NCBI RefSeq assembly: GCF_900232995.1
Contig: NZ_OCVX01000003.1
Location: 979,869 to 1,043,868 of the forward strand
Length of the DNA: 64,000 nucleotides
Direction: 5' to 3'
DNA from: Mycobacterium simulans
GTDB lineage: Bacteria > Actinomycetota > Actinomycetes > Mycobacteriales > Mycobacteriaceae
Below the pieces are notes generated by a model. The model was given only the letters and a program-made list of their open reading frames with translations, ran no database searches and was not told the origin of the DNA. Position 1 is the first letter of the stretch; every line of letters begins with the position of its first letter. Position numbers and translations under genes: made by a program. Of the stretch, positions 27,038 to 36,121 are shown one piece after another.

Positions 27038-27059
27038 TATAGCCGCTACTCCGGCTATA
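27038..27059. promoter_or_regulatory. Perfect 8-bp inverted repeat upstream of the hsdM remnant
   Basis: TATAGCCG (27038-27045) and CGGCTATA (27052-27059) are separated by six bases. The repeat overlaps the CoA-transferase stop codon and lies upstream of the defence genes. It could be a terminator without T-run or an operator; no evidence decides. Confidence 0.4.
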
Positions 27060-28227
27060 CAGGGCCCACCGGTTCGGCATCTGCAGTACTCAAACCAAGC
27101 TCACCAAGCACCTCGGCGGTGTGAGCCCCCAGCTGCGGGGCCGGGCCGGCCACTCGCCCCGGCGTTCGGGAAAACCAGGTCGGTACGCCAGGGAACCGCA
27201 CCGGGCCGTCTGAAGTTTGCACCGTCTCGAAGAAGCCGACGGCATTGAGGTGCGGATCATCGAACAACGCCGCCGGACTCGACAACGCCGACGCGGGTAT
27301 TTCCAACTCACGGAACAGTTTTAGCCACTCCTCGGTGCTGCGCTGCGAGATCGTCTCGGCCAGCAACGCATACACGGTGTCGATCTCTCGCGCCCGCGCC
27401 TCCAGCGTCGCGTACCGTTCGCACGCCCACGCCGGCTGCACCGCGTCGATGAAGGCGGCCCAATGCCGGTCGTTGTAGATAAGCGCGGCTATGTGGCCGT
27501 CGCTGGTTCGATACGGCCGCCGGTTGGGCGCCACAGTGCGGGGATAGACGGCCGGGCCCAGCGGGGGCTCGAACATGGCGCCGTTGGCGTGCTCGACCAG
27601 CATGAACGAGGCCACCGCCTCGAACATTCCGACCTCTACCTCTTGGCCTTCGCCGGTGCGCTCGCGGTGGAACAGCGCCATCATCGTCGCGTAGAGCGCC
27701 GTGAGGCCGGCGACCTTGTCCGCCAATATGGTTCCGACGTAGTTGGCCTCGCCCGTCAGCTGTTCCTGAACCGACGGGATCCCGCAGGCCGCCTGGATGG
27801 TGTCGTCATAGGCGGGCAGGTCCTTGTTCGGTCCACGCCGCCCATATCCGTAGCAGTTGGTGTAGACGATGGCCGGGTTGATGGCGGCGACCTCAGCATA
27901 GCTGAATCCGAGCCGGGCAACCGCCTTGGCCCGCATCGAGTGGATGAACACGTCGGCGCCTTCGATGAGCGCGCGTAGGGCGGTCTGGCCGGAGTCGGAC
28001 TTCAAATCGAGGGTGACGCCACGCTTGCCGCGGTTCACGTTGACGAACACTCCGCTCATGCCAGGTGCCGGCCCGACCGAGATGTAGCGGGTGTCATCGC
28101 CCTGTGGGGGCTCGACCTTAATCACGTCGGCGCCCATGTCGGCCATGATCTGCGTGCAATAGGGTCCCATCACCATTGCGGTGAGATCGACGACCCGCAC
28201 ACCCGCCAGCGGCCCGGCGCTAGGCAT
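27055..28227 (-). CDS. CaiB/BaiF family III CoA-transferase
   Basis: A 390-residue family III CoA-transferase starting at ATG 28227 (MPSAGPLAGVRVVDLTAMVM). It has the family opening GVRVVDLT, MADMGADVIKVEPPQGDDTR, the NRGKRGVTLDLKS motif, the catalytic-Asp region LPAYDDTIQAACG, and EVEVGMFEAVASFM. These enzymes move CoA between carboxylic acids; formyl-CoA:oxalate, carnitine and steroid-acid transferases are relatives. Its start overlaps the end of the SDR gene by 8 bp, so it is the last gene of the six-gene operon. In that setting it most likely activates the ring-opened acid. Oxalate use together with oxcA is possible but less likely given distance and operon. Confidence 0.87.
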   Translation of the reverse strand: MPSAGPLAGVRVVDLTAMVMGPYCTQIMADMGADVIKVEPPQGDDTRYISVGPAPGMSGVFVNVNRGKRGVTLDLKSDSGQTALRALIEGADVFIHSMRAKAVARLGFSYAEVAAINPAIVYTNCYGYGRRGPNKDLPAYDDTIQAACGIPSVQEQLTGEANYVGTILADKVAGLTALYATMMALFHRERTGEGQEVEVGMFEAVASFMLVEHANGAMFEPPLGPAVYPRTVAPNRRPYRTSDGHIAALIYNDRHWAAFIDAVQPAWACERYATLEARAREIDTVYALLAETISQRSTEEWLKLFRELEIPASALSSPAALFDDPHLNAVGFFETVQTSDGPVRFPGVPTWFSRTPGRVAGPAPQLGAHTAEVLGELGLSTADAEPVGPV

Positions 28228-29155
28228 GATGCACACCTTCCCGCCTTGCCCATGTGGCGGACTCGAAGCTGTAGCGGATGTGGTCCGCATGCCCCTCTGG
28301 GACGGTGGGGAAAACCAGCGGTGCGCTCAAATCCCGGATGGCATACAGCTGTTCGGCCACGTCCTCGATTGACCACGAAAGACGTTGCACACCAGGTGAT
28401 TCAGCCACCACTGCGCGGGCAACCCGGCCTGCGATGGCAATCAACATCTCACCATTGATCGGGCAGGACTCATGAGCCAGTAGCCCCACCACCGGCGCCA
28501 CCAGGTCGGTGCTCATCGGGGGATACGCCGAAATATCTAGGCCGTCAGCCATTCTCGTGACGGCGGACGGAACAATCACGTTGCACAGCACGCCGTCGAC
28601 CGCACCCTCGAGTGCCACGACATTCGACAGGCCGACCAGGCCCGCCTTGGCGGCGGCATAATTCACGACGCCATGGTTGCCGTACAGGCCGCCGATCGAG
28701 GACGTCAACACGATGCGACCGTAGTGAGCGGCGCACATCAGCGGAAACGCGGGCCGCACGACATGGAAGCCGCCCCTCAGGTGCACATCGATGACGGCAT
28801 CGAAGTCCTGATAGGTCATCTCCTTCAGGGACCCGCGCCGGACGTTGCCAGCATTATGGATCAGGATGTCAATGCGCCCGTAATGGTCCAGTGCCGTCTG
28901 GATAATCGCCTGGCCGCCGGCGGCCGTCGTCACCGACTCGACGGATGCGACCGCCTCGCCACCCGCAGCCTGGATCTCGGCCACCACCTCGTGGGCAGGT
29001 CCGGCGTTGACGCCGTCTCCGGTCAGCGCGGCGCCGGTGTCATTGACGACGACTTTGGCGCCCCGGGACGCCAGCATCAGGGCATAGGCGCGGCCCAGTC
29101 CCCTGCCGCCGCCGGTCACCACCGCGACCCGATTGTCGAATCGGAGTTCAGCCAT
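28220..29155 (-). CDS. Short-chain dehydrogenase, HSD17B4/MFE-2-like
   Basis: A 311-residue SDR. It has an N-terminal NAD(P)-binding motif TGGGRGLGRAYA, the NDTGA-type strand-2 end (KVVVNDTGA) typical of peroxisomal 3-hydroxyacyl-CoA dehydrogenase-like SDRs, the NAG motif (HNAGNVRRG), a Ser in LTSSIGG and the catalytic Tyr/Lys in YAAAK. About 70 extra C-terminal residues follow the fold. The ATG at 29155 overlaps the monooxygenase stop (TGATG). This SDR subgroup oxidises 3-hydroxyacyl-CoA in beta-oxidation, fitting a place after CoA activation in the catabolic operon. The substrate is not known. Confidence 0.85.
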   Translation of the reverse strand: MAELRFDNRVAVVTGGGRGLGRAYALMLASRGAKVVVNDTGAALTGDGVNAGPAHEVVAEIQAAGGEAVASVESVTTAAGGQAIIQTALDHYGRIDILIHNAGNVRRGSLKEMTYQDFDAVIDVHLRGGFHVVRPAFPLMCAAHYGRIVLTSSIGGLYGNHGVVNYAAAKAGLVGLSNVVALEGAVDGVLCNVIVPSAVTRMADGLDISAYPPMSTDLVAPVVGLLAHESCPINGEMLIAIAGRVARAVVAESPGVQRLSWSIEDVAEQLYAIRDLSAPLVFPTVPEGHADHIRYSFESATWARREGVHHA

Positions 29156-30999
29156 CACGATCCCAGGACGAGGCCGTCGAGGTCGCCCTTATCGCGCCAC
29201 TGCGCGAGCAGCTCACCGAAGGCATAGAACCCGGGCCCGTATGGTTCGCCGAGGTGTGACCGAATGCCTTCCCCGCCGCCGCCACCTTCGTTGTTGTAAT
29301 AGCCTGGCGTACATTGCAAGTCGAATTTGCTGTTGTCAATCGCGGTCTCCCGGATAGTCCGACACCACTCGTCTTGGGCTTCTTGGCTGGGCTCCACAGT
29401 TGCCGCGCCGCGGTTGAGCGCTTCGGAAATAATGTAGGCGATGTGCTCGCCCTGCAACTCGTAATTGGCGGCGATGTTTGCAGAGATCCCGACCTGGGTG
29501 AAACCGGTGAAGAATTGGTTGGGAAATCTACGGCTGGTCATGCCGTGTAGCGTTTGATATCCGTTGCGCCAGTGATCGAACAACGACATGCCGTCGCGGC
29601 CTTCGATGGCGCCGATCGAATATCGGCGGCTGATCTCGGTCGTGATTTCAAAGCCGCTGGCGTAGATGATGCAGTCGACCTCGTATTCGACACCGTTGGC
29701 CATCAAACCCTTTTCGGTCACACGCTCCACACCCTTGGTCTCCGACACGTCGACCAGCGTCACGTTGGGCCGGTTAAAGGTCTGCAGATAGTCGTCGTTG
29801 GTGCACGGCCGCTTGCACAGAAACCGGTAGTAGGGCTTGAGCGCTTCGGCGGTCGCCGGGTCGTCGACGATGTCGGCGACCCGCCGCCGCAGCCGTTCCA
29901 TGACACGAAAGTCTTCCTCCTCGCGGATTTCCATGAACTGCTCGGGCGTTATCGCCGCCGGATCTTGCAGTGCCAGAACCCGCGCGGCCGTGTTCCGGCC
30001 CAGTTCGGTCCAGAAGTCGCAGACGTAATCGGGTTGACCCAGCGCCATCCCCTCGAAGGTCCACGCGTGGAAGTTGCGCTGCCGTTCCTTCTGCCAGCCA
30101 GGCTTAAGCGATTTCGCCCACTCCGGATCGGTCGGCGCGTTATTGCGTGCACCGACCGACGACGGCGTGCGCTGAAAGACGTAGAGATGCTTGGCATGCC
30201 GGCCCAGGAAAGGCACGATCTGGACCGCTGTCGCCCCGGTGCCCACGACCGCGACGCACTTGTCGCTCAGTCTGTGCAGGCCGCCGCTGCTGTCCCCGCC
30301 GGTGTATTCGTAGTCCCAGCGGGAACTGTGAAAGCTGTGCCCACGGAAATCCCTGATCCCCGGGATGCCGGGTAGCTTCGGCCGGTGGAACGGTCCCGAG
30401 GCGACGACCACGAACCGGGCCCGGATGTCGTCGTCGCGATTGGTGCTTACCCGCCAGCGCTTGCCCTCCTCGTCCCAGCGCAACGCCCGGACCTGGGTGG
30501 AGAAGATCGCGGAATCGTAGAGGCCATAGTGTTTTCCGATGCGCCGGCAATGCTCGTGTATCTCGGCGCCGTCGGCGAACTTCTTCGACGGAATGAAATT
30601 CAGTTCCTCGAGTAACGGTATGTAGCAATAGGATTCGTTGTCACATTGGATGCCAGGGAAGCGGTTCCAGTACCAAACCCCGCCGAAGTCGCCACCCAAC
30701 TCGATGATCCGAACGTCATTGACGCCTGCCTTCTTCAGATAGGCGCCACACAGCAGACCCCCAAAGCCGCCGCCGAGCACGGCGACGTCGATGTCCGCCG
30801 TTATGGGATCACGGACCAATGGTGGCGAGTGCGGATCGGTTTCGTAGTATCCCGCGAACTCGTCGACGAGTTCGATGTACTGCTTGGAACCTTCCGGACG
30901 CAGCCGCTTTTCGCGCTCCTGACGGTACTTCTCGCGGAGCGCCACGATATCGATATCGTCGGGCGTCTTCGTCGGTGGGCAATGGGGGGTTCCGGTCAT
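29155..30999 (-). CDS. Baeyer-Villiger FAD/NADPH monooxygenase
   Basis: A 614-residue class B flavoprotein monooxygenase. About 65 N-terminal residues form a helical extension as in hydroxyacetophenone- and cyclododecanone-type enzymes. The FAD motif is VLGGGFGGLLCG, then GGVWYWNRFPGIQCD. The Baeyer-Villiger fingerprint FxGxxxHxxxWD is present as FRGHSFHSSRWD, followed by the NADPH motif VVGTGATAVQIVP and the C-terminal YASGFE motif. It inserts one oxygen next to a ketone carbonyl to give an ester or lactone. The start overlaps the upstream LLM gene by 4 bp, and the SDR gene starts on its stop codon. The substrate is probably a cyclic or aryl ketone made by the preceding genes. Confidence 0.92.
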   Translation of the reverse strand: MTGTPHCPPTKTPDDIDIVALREKYRQEREKRLRPEGSKQYIELVDEFAGYYETDPHSPPLVRDPITADIDVAVLGGGFGGLLCGAYLKKAGVNDVRIIELGGDFGGVWYWNRFPGIQCDNESYCYIPLLEELNFIPSKKFADGAEIHEHCRRIGKHYGLYDSAIFSTQVRALRWDEEGKRWRVSTNRDDDIRARFVVVASGPFHRPKLPGIPGIRDFRGHSFHSSRWDYEYTGGDSSGGLHRLSDKCVAVVGTGATAVQIVPFLGRHAKHLYVFQRTPSSVGARNNAPTDPEWAKSLKPGWQKERQRNFHAWTFEGMALGQPDYVCDFWTELGRNTAARVLALQDPAAITPEQFMEIREEEDFRVMERLRRRVADIVDDPATAEALKPYYRFLCKRPCTNDDYLQTFNRPNVTLVDVSETKGVERVTEKGLMANGVEYEVDCIIYASGFEITTEISRRYSIGAIEGRDGMSLFDHWRNGYQTLHGMTSRRFPNQFFTGFTQVGISANIAANYELQGEHIAYIISEALNRGAATVEPSQEAQDEWCRTIRETAIDNSKFDLQCTPGYYNNEGGGGGEGIRSHLGEPYGPGFYAFGELLAQWRDKGDLDGLVLGS

Positions 31000-32174
31000 G
31001 CCAGTGCGTTCTCCGGAAGCGCCGCCGCGTGCAATGGTGCGTTCATCTCGTGGACGGCCGGCAGTACCTCTTTGGCGAACATCCGGGTGCTGGCCATGGC
31101 CTCCGCGTACGGCATGGTGCCGAACTGCGGGACGATTGTCAGCTCTGAGAACGAGCAGGCTTCCTGGGCCGCGGTGATCCGATTGAAGATCTCTTCCGGT
31201 GTCCCGATCAGCAGATTGGAGGCATGATATCCAGGGGTTTTCGAGGGCCGCGCGTTGCGATCACCGGTAACAGCCGAAGCCAGCACCGCCGTCGCACTCG
31301 CTTCGCGGGCCGCATACGCCTCATAACCCTTGACGCCCTTGAAGTTCGATGCGTCGGCGAATCCGTAGTGCACGGTCACATCTCGGTTGGCGGTCCAGAT
31401 CCATTCCTCGGATCTGGCCGGGTCTTCCGCAGTGCAGTACATGAACATGACGTTCTTCGGCTGACAGGGTGGCAGACCTTCCTCCTTACGAAAGATGTTC
31501 ACCTGCTGCACCTCTCGCCCGGCGTCCTCGATCGGCTTGTTCCCCACGAAGAGTGGCACCATGCCGCGGCGCGCAAGGATCTCCAGGGACTCGGCGGTCG
31601 ACGATGAGCTATAGATGCGGGAGAACAGGTCGCGGCTCTGGGGTTCGGGCCGCAGCGACATCTCGGGCACCGTGAAAATCTCGCCTTCGTAGGAGAATCG
31701 CTTTCCGGAGAGCGCTAACTCGAGAATGTCGAGGGTTTCGTTGAACCGCTGCCGGCTCTCCTCGCGCGGAACGCCGACGGCGGCAAACTCTCCCTTCGAG
31801 ACCCCACGGCCGATCCCGATTGTCGTGTATCGGCCGTTGCAGAGGATGTCGAGGTAGGCGATCTGGTGCGCCAGCCGGACCGGATGCCACCACGGTGCGA
31901 CTACGACGAAGGTGCCAAGGCTGACGCGCTCGGTGCGTCCGGCTATGTAGCTCAGGGTCTGAATCGGATTGGGCGTCATGCCATACGGGGTTCCGCAGTG
32001 CTCGGGCATCCAGATTCCGTCGAATCCGAGCGGTTCGGCTAGATCGGCAATCGCGAGCGTGCCCTGGACGCACTCCCAGTCGGGTGTCGCGGGCGGGCGG
32101 CTGAAATCTTCGGCCAGCACGCGTTCCCAGTCGTGCGAATTGTGCGATCCGAACCCAAGATTGACTTTCAACAT
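30996..32174 (-). CDS. LLM-class flavin-dependent oxidoreductase
   Basis: A 392-residue bacterial luciferase-like TIM-barrel protein. The opening LGFGSHNSHDWERVLAEDF leads to LAEPLGFDGIWMPEHCGTPYGM, then RVSLGTFVVVAPWWHPVRLAHQIAYLD and GRYTTIGIGRGVSKGEFAA, all characteristic of FMNH2- or F420-using alkanal/terpene monooxygenases. The C-terminus contains HASNLLIGTPEEI, a substrate-channel loop. The start overlaps the Rieske gene by 7 bp and its end overlaps the BVMO by 4 bp, so all three are translationally coupled. Reduced flavin or F420 must come from elsewhere as no reductase is in the operon. Oxygenation of a ring or side chain is likely. Confidence 0.88.
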   Translation of the reverse strand: MLKVNLGFGSHNSHDWERVLAEDFSRPPATPDWECVQGTLAIADLAEPLGFDGIWMPEHCGTPYGMTPNPIQTLSYIAGRTERVSLGTFVVVAPWWHPVRLAHQIAYLDILCNGRYTTIGIGRGVSKGEFAAVGVPREESRQRFNETLDILELALSGKRFSYEGEIFTVPEMSLRPEPQSRDLFSRIYSSSSTAESLEILARRGMVPLFVGNKPIEDAGREVQQVNIFRKEEGLPPCQPKNVMFMYCTAEDPARSEEWIWTANRDVTVHYGFADASNFKGVKGYEAYAAREASATAVLASAVTGDRNARPSKTPGYHASNLLIGTPEEIFNRITAAQEACSFSELTIVPQFGTMPYAEAMASTRMFAKEVLPAVHEMNAPLHAAALPENALA

Positions 32175-33526
32175 TCTAACTCCGTTGCTAGTTGTCGGGG
32201 TGCCCCCGTCCCCATGTACTGAGCGAGGTTGCGATGCAGGTTGGCGGTACTGCGCTCCATGTAGGGGTTGGGCCTGGGGCCGCCGAAGCCCAACGATTTC
32301 ATGCCTTGCTGAACCGCGGCCATGTTAGAGAAATCCTGCGGCAGCACGCTGCGCCAGCCCGGGTCATCCGGTGGCGCATACACCCATTCGGTCTGGGGCT
32401 CTTCGCCTTTCGGAAACAGCTCGTAGCATGCGGCTTCGAAGATGCATTGGTCGGGGTCATACCCATGTGGCCGGGCGCTGTAGCACAGTGCGGTGGTAGG
32501 GCCCTGCCCAATCTGGAAGTTGGGAAAGATCTGCCACGCAGTGCCACTGTCCGCCAGATGTTGGGGATCGATGGTCGGCCAGATCACGCCGCGGGCGGCA
32601 TCGTCGCGTCGCGCCGAGGCAAGCCAGTGCTCGAGTACCTTGTCAGCGGCGGCGTCTTCGGGTAGCTCGTCGACGAGTCGTTTCGCCGCGTCGACCAACG
32701 TCTTCGTGGTGGTGGCATTGGTTTCTTCCAATGTGTAGAGCTGCATTTCGGCGGTCGAGACCCGAGGGTCGGAGCCCGTGCCGAGCCTGATCTTGGATTT
32801 GGTCTCTTCCAGGTCCTTGGGCGCGTCGTAGCCGATGTTGCTGTGCCTGCCATGCGCGGCGGCCCAGCCGCGAAAGTTGCCGAACTTGTTGAACTGCGGA
32901 TGGGTGGTCGCGACGTGGTAGGTCTCGTTGAAGGCCTCCATCGCCACCTTCCAGTTGCACTGGAAATGCAGCCACTTTCGCCATTTGCAGCGCATGTCCT
33001 GCAACCGGAACGGGTCCAGCATGGTGGCAGCGGGTTCGAGATAATCGCGCAGTGGCCCCGCGGCCGGATCCATGTTGATCCACACCCAGCCGCCCCAGGT
33101 GTCGACATTGACCGGGGCAAGATGGGTGTTCCCCGGTGTTAGTGAGCCCTGCCAATCCGCCTTCTCGGGGATGTGTATACAGTTGCCGTCCTGGTCGTAG
33201 GTCCAGCCGTGAAAGCCGCAAACGAACGACTTCTTGTGCCCGCAAGCAGTTTTGGCGCCTTCGGGCGTGTCGACCAGCCGGCGGCCGCGGTGCATGCACA
33301 CGTTGTGGTGTGCCCTGAACGTGTTATCTGCCGTACGCACCACTACAACCGAGTCATCGAGAATGTCGTAGGTGAGGTAGCTGCCCACTTTGGGTAGATC
33401 TTCCACCCGCCCGACCTGCTGCCAAACCTTTCGCCACAGGTTGTCGCGTTCGGCACGGGCATAGTCTTCGGAAATGTAGGCCTCGACGCCAATTGTGACC
33501 GGTGCGGTCAGCTCGTCAGCGTCCAT
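32168..33526 (-). CDS. Rieske non-haem iron ring-hydroxylating oxygenase, alpha subunit
   Basis: A 452-residue protein starting at ATG 33526 (MDADELTAPVTIG) after a GGAGGATC. The Rieske [2Fe-2S] ligands appear as CMHRGRRL and CGFHGWTYD. The catalytic domain begins after about residue 180: NWKVAMEAFNETYHVATTH holds the bridging acidic residue and the two His ligands of the mononuclear iron. The length is normal for alpha subunits. No beta subunit, ferredoxin or reductase lies nearby, so electrons must come from elsewhere, and a homotrimeric alpha-only enzyme is likely. It overlaps the upstream SDR by 11 bp and the LLM gene by 7 bp. It hydroxylates or demethylates an unknown substrate, possibly as the first step. 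Confidence 0.9.
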   Translation of the reverse strand: MDADELTAPVTIGVEAYISEDYARAERDNLWRKVWQQVGRVEDLPKVGSYLTYDILDDSVVVVRTADNTFRAHHNVCMHRGRRLVDTPEGAKTACGHKKSFVCGFHGWTYDQDGNCIHIPEKADWQGSLTPGNTHLAPVNVDTWGGWVWINMDPAAGPLRDYLEPAATMLDPFRLQDMRCKWRKWLHFQCNWKVAMEAFNETYHVATTHPQFNKFGNFRGWAAAHGRHSNIGYDAPKDLEETKSKIRLGTGSDPRVSTAEMQLYTLEETNATTTKTLVDAAKRLVDELPEDAAADKVLEHWLASARRDDAARGVIWPTIDPQHLADSGTAWQIFPNFQIGQGPTTALCYSARPHGYDPDQCIFEAACYELFPKGEEPQTEWVYAPPDDPGWRSVLPQDFSNMAAVQQGMKSLGFGGPRPNPYMERSTANLHRNLAQYMGTGAPRQLATELEC

Positions 33527-34403
33527 CTGATCCTCCCTTCCCATCCCAACGCTTAATCGCCGAACGGAACGACTCGTCCTTGAGGAACAACGAGGTGTTG
33601 TCCGCACCCAGATGGCCCCATTTGAGGTTCAGGCCGCCATCTACCAGCAACGTCTGCCCGGTGATATAGCTCGACAGGTCTGACAGTAGGAACAGGACGG
33701 CACCGGCCACCTCGTCCGGGCGGCCCCGACGGCCCATCGCAATGGCACGCCGGTCACGTTCCGGGTCGTCGTCGGTGTAGGTCCGCGACGCCGGTGTTTC
33801 GGTGACCCCAGGAGCCACGGCATTGACCCGGATCGCCGCACCGTCGTCATCGCAGGCTAGTTCCAGCGCCATGGTGCGGGTCACTGCCGCAATCGCGGCT
33901 TTCGCTGTGCCATAGGCAATGTGGAAGGGCGCGGCGTTCATCCCGCTGATGGACGAGATCGAGACGATCGAGCCCGGCCTGCTGCGGCGCCTTAGTTCCG
34001 CGGCCACGGCCTGGCTCATGAAGAACATGGTCTCCAGATTCCGGTTGAACAGTGCACGCCAGTCGCCGCGGGTCACCCGCGTCGACGGCATCCACGTCGA
34101 CGGGTCCGCACCGCCAGCGACATTGACCAGGCCGTGCGGCTCACCGCCCGCGCGCCGCACCGCCTCCATGGTGGCGTCCACGCCATCATCGGTGGACACG
34201 TCGGCGACCACCGGCACCACCGGCAGACCCTGGGCAACCAGGGGGCCGAGGTGTTCGTCGAGATTGTCCGGGCAACGACTCACCGCGATCACGGTGGCTC
34301 CGGCACGCGCAACCAAACGCGTCACGGTGGTGCCGATACCGCCGCCCGCCGCGCCAGCGACCACGACAACGCGCCCATCCAGGCTCAGCAGATCGTTATT
34401 CAC
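33516..34403 (-). CDS. SDR-family oxidoreductase, first gene of the catabolic operon
   Basis: A 295-residue classical SDR: an early VAGAAGGGIGTTV nucleotide-binding loop (TGxxxGxG variant), the NVAGG motif, ISSISG with the catalytic Ser, the Tyr/Lys pair YGTAK, and AVAPGVTETP. An extra about 30-residue C-terminal tail follows the VDGGLNLKWG end of the fold. It starts at a GTG (34403) only five bases from a palindrome in the divergent promoter region. The 11-bp overlap with the Rieske gene shows it belongs to the operon. It probably oxidises an alcohol to the ketone that the Baeyer-Villiger enzyme uses; this is inferred from context. Confidence 0.85.
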   Translation of the reverse strand: MNNDLLSLDGRVVVVAGAAGGGIGTTVTRLVARAGATVIAVSRCPDNLDEHLGPLVAQGLPVVPVVADVSTDDGVDATMEAVRRAGGEPHGLVNVAGGADPSTWMPSTRVTRGDWRALFNRNLETMFFMSQAVAAELRRRSRPGSIVSISSISGMNAAPFHIAYGTAKAAIAAVTRTMALELACDDDGAAIRVNAVAPGVTETPASRTYTDDDPERDRRAIAMGRRGRPDEVAGAVLFLLSDLSSYITGQTLLVDGGLNLKWGHLGADNTSLFLKDESFRSAIKRWDGKGGSDGR

Positions 34404-34407
34404 AGAT

Positions 34408-34457
34408 TTGTCCGGACAAGATAATGACGTGCAACCATTAGAGAGTATGATTCTCTC
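34408..34457. promoter_or_regulatory. Candidate operators in the divergent catabolic promoter region
   Basis: A perfect 12-bp palindrome TTGTCCGGACAA (34408-34419) lies next to the minus-strand operon start. A second, spaced palindrome, GAGAG and CTCTC around TATGATT (34441-34457), follows. They lie between the six-gene operon and the lactonase-GntR genes, so either may be the site of the GntR/UTRA regulator encoded at 36118. Confidence 0.45.
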
Positions 34458-34543
34458 GGATCGGCCAGCACGTCAAGGGTGCTATCGAATTGCGTCCTAG
34501 CTATTGTCTGGACCAATGCGTGATTGCTATCGTCCGAGCGGTG

Positions 34544-36121
34544 ATGGGCCGTTACTCGCCGGCTCGGCCGCCGAACCTTGCCGACGGGTGGACTTTGACG
34601 CGGCTCACCGAACCGAGCCGGCTGTTCGGCGCGAACGGTCTACGCACCGGTCCCGACGGCAGGATCTACATCGCGCAGGTGACCGGCAGCCAGATCAGCG
34701 CGCTCGACCTGGACACTGGCCGGCTCGAAACCGTCAGCGCCAAGGGTGGCGAGATCATCGCGCCCGACGACGTGGCTTTCGACCCGGATGGCAACCTCTA
34801 CGCGACAGAGGTGATGGACGGACGGGTCAGCGTGCGCGACTCCGCCGGGCGCACCCGGGTGATTCGTGATGACGTCCCATCCGCGAACGGCATCACATTC
34901 CACCGGGGCAGGTTGTTCATCGGCGAATGTCGCGAGGGCGGGCGCCTGTTGGAACTCGATCGCAATGGCGGGGCGCCGCGAGTGCTGCTGGACAACGTGC
35001 CGTCGCCCAACGCCATGGAGGTCGGGCCGGACGGCTTGTTGTACTTCCCGGTGATGGGCGCCAACGAGATTTGGCGCATCGACCCCGAAGGCGGTATGCC
35101 CGAACGCGTAGCGGGCGACCTTGGCATCCCCGATGCGGTGAAGTTCGACTCCGACGGGTACATCGTCTCGACGCAGGTGCACAGCGGCCAGGTCCTGCGC
35201 ATCGACCCCCGCACCGGCGACCGCACCGTGCTGGCAACCTCCAATCCCGGCCTGGACAACCTGACGTTTGTAGGTGAGCGACTGTTCGTCTCGAACTTCA
35301 CCGGCGAAATCACCGAAATCCTCAGCCACGGAGAATCTCGCACCGTGCTGCCCGGCGGGTTGAACTGGCCACTGGATCTGACCGTCGGCAGCGACGGGAA
35401 CCTCTATATCGCCGACGGCACCTACTTCTATGTGCTGGGGGCCCGCACGCTGCGGACCGCCGGAATGTTGTTCACACCTGGCTATCCGGGGTTTCTGCGT
35501 GGGGTCGCGGCAACTGGACCCGGCGAGTTCGTGGTCACCACGTCCAATGGCCAAATTTCGCGCTACCGACCCGGCAGCAACGAAAGCGAGGTACTGGCTG
35601 AGGGTTTCGATCAGCTCTATGGTGTCGCGGTTGCTCCGAACGGAACGATCGTGGTGGCCGAACTGGGAGCCGGGCGGGTGCTGTCCATCCGGCAGAGCCA
35701 GGTCGAGGTTCTCGCATCGGGCCTCGACGATCCGGTCGGCGTGGCGCTGACCGAAGACGGGACCTGCCTGGTTTCCGAAGCCGGACGGGTGCTCAAACTC
35801 GACGGAACCGGTCCCCTGATCGACGACTTACAGCGTCCCCAAGGCATTCTCGTGCACAACGGACACGCCTATGTCGTCGACGCCGGCTCCAAGGAGCTCA
35901 TCGAGGTCGATCTGGATACCGGTATCCGGCGCACCATCGCTGACCAACTACCGGTGGGCGCCCCGCCGGGTATTGTGCCCAAGCCGCTGCGCGGAATGCC
36001 GCCGTTCTCCGGTCCGCAGGGTCCGTTCGCCGGCATCGCCGCCGGAACCGATGGCACGCTGTATGTCTCGGCAGACGCCGACGGCAGCGTAGTGGCATTG
36101 CGGCGGGATGACATGCCATGA
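34544..36121 (+). CDS. SMP-30/gluconolactonase-like beta-propeller protein
   Basis: A 525-residue protein of repeated four-stranded blades with the recurring pattern DGRIYIAQV, DGNLYATEV, DGLLYFPVM, DGNLYIADG and DGTLYVSAD. This is an NHL/SMP-30-type propeller, apparently with about ten or more blade-like units, larger than the six-bladed lactonases (about 300 residues). ATG 34544 is used; a GTG one codon earlier and longer frames are possible. No signal peptide is seen. It is encoded divergent to the Baeyer-Villiger operon and overlaps the GntR gene by 4 bp (ATGA). A lactone hydrolase acting on the BVMO product is the favoured role; a binding or scaffold propeller is the alternative. Confidence 0.75.
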   Translation: MGRYSPARPPNLADGWTLTRLTEPSRLFGANGLRTGPDGRIYIAQVTGSQISALDLDTGRLETVSAKGGEIIAPDDVAFDPDGNLYATEVMDGRVSVRDSAGRTRVIRDDVPSANGITFHRGRLFIGECREGGRLLELDRNGGAPRVLLDNVPSPNAMEVGPDGLLYFPVMGANEIWRIDPEGGMPERVAGDLGIPDAVKFDSDGYIVSTQVHSGQVLRIDPRTGDRTVLATSNPGLDNLTFVGERLFVSNFTGEITEILSHGESRTVLPGGLNWPLDLTVGSDGNLYIADGTYFYVLGARTLRTAGMLFTPGYPGFLRGVAATGPGEFVVTTSNGQISRYRPGSNESEVLAEGFDQLYGVAVAPNGTIVVAELGAGRVLSIRQSQVEVLASGLDDPVGVALTEDGTCLVSEAGRVLKLDGTGPLIDDLQRPQGILVHNGHAYVVDAGSKELIEVDLDTGIRRTIADQLPVGAPPGIVPKPLRGMPPFSGPQGPFAGIAAGTDGTLYVSADADGSVVALRRDDMP

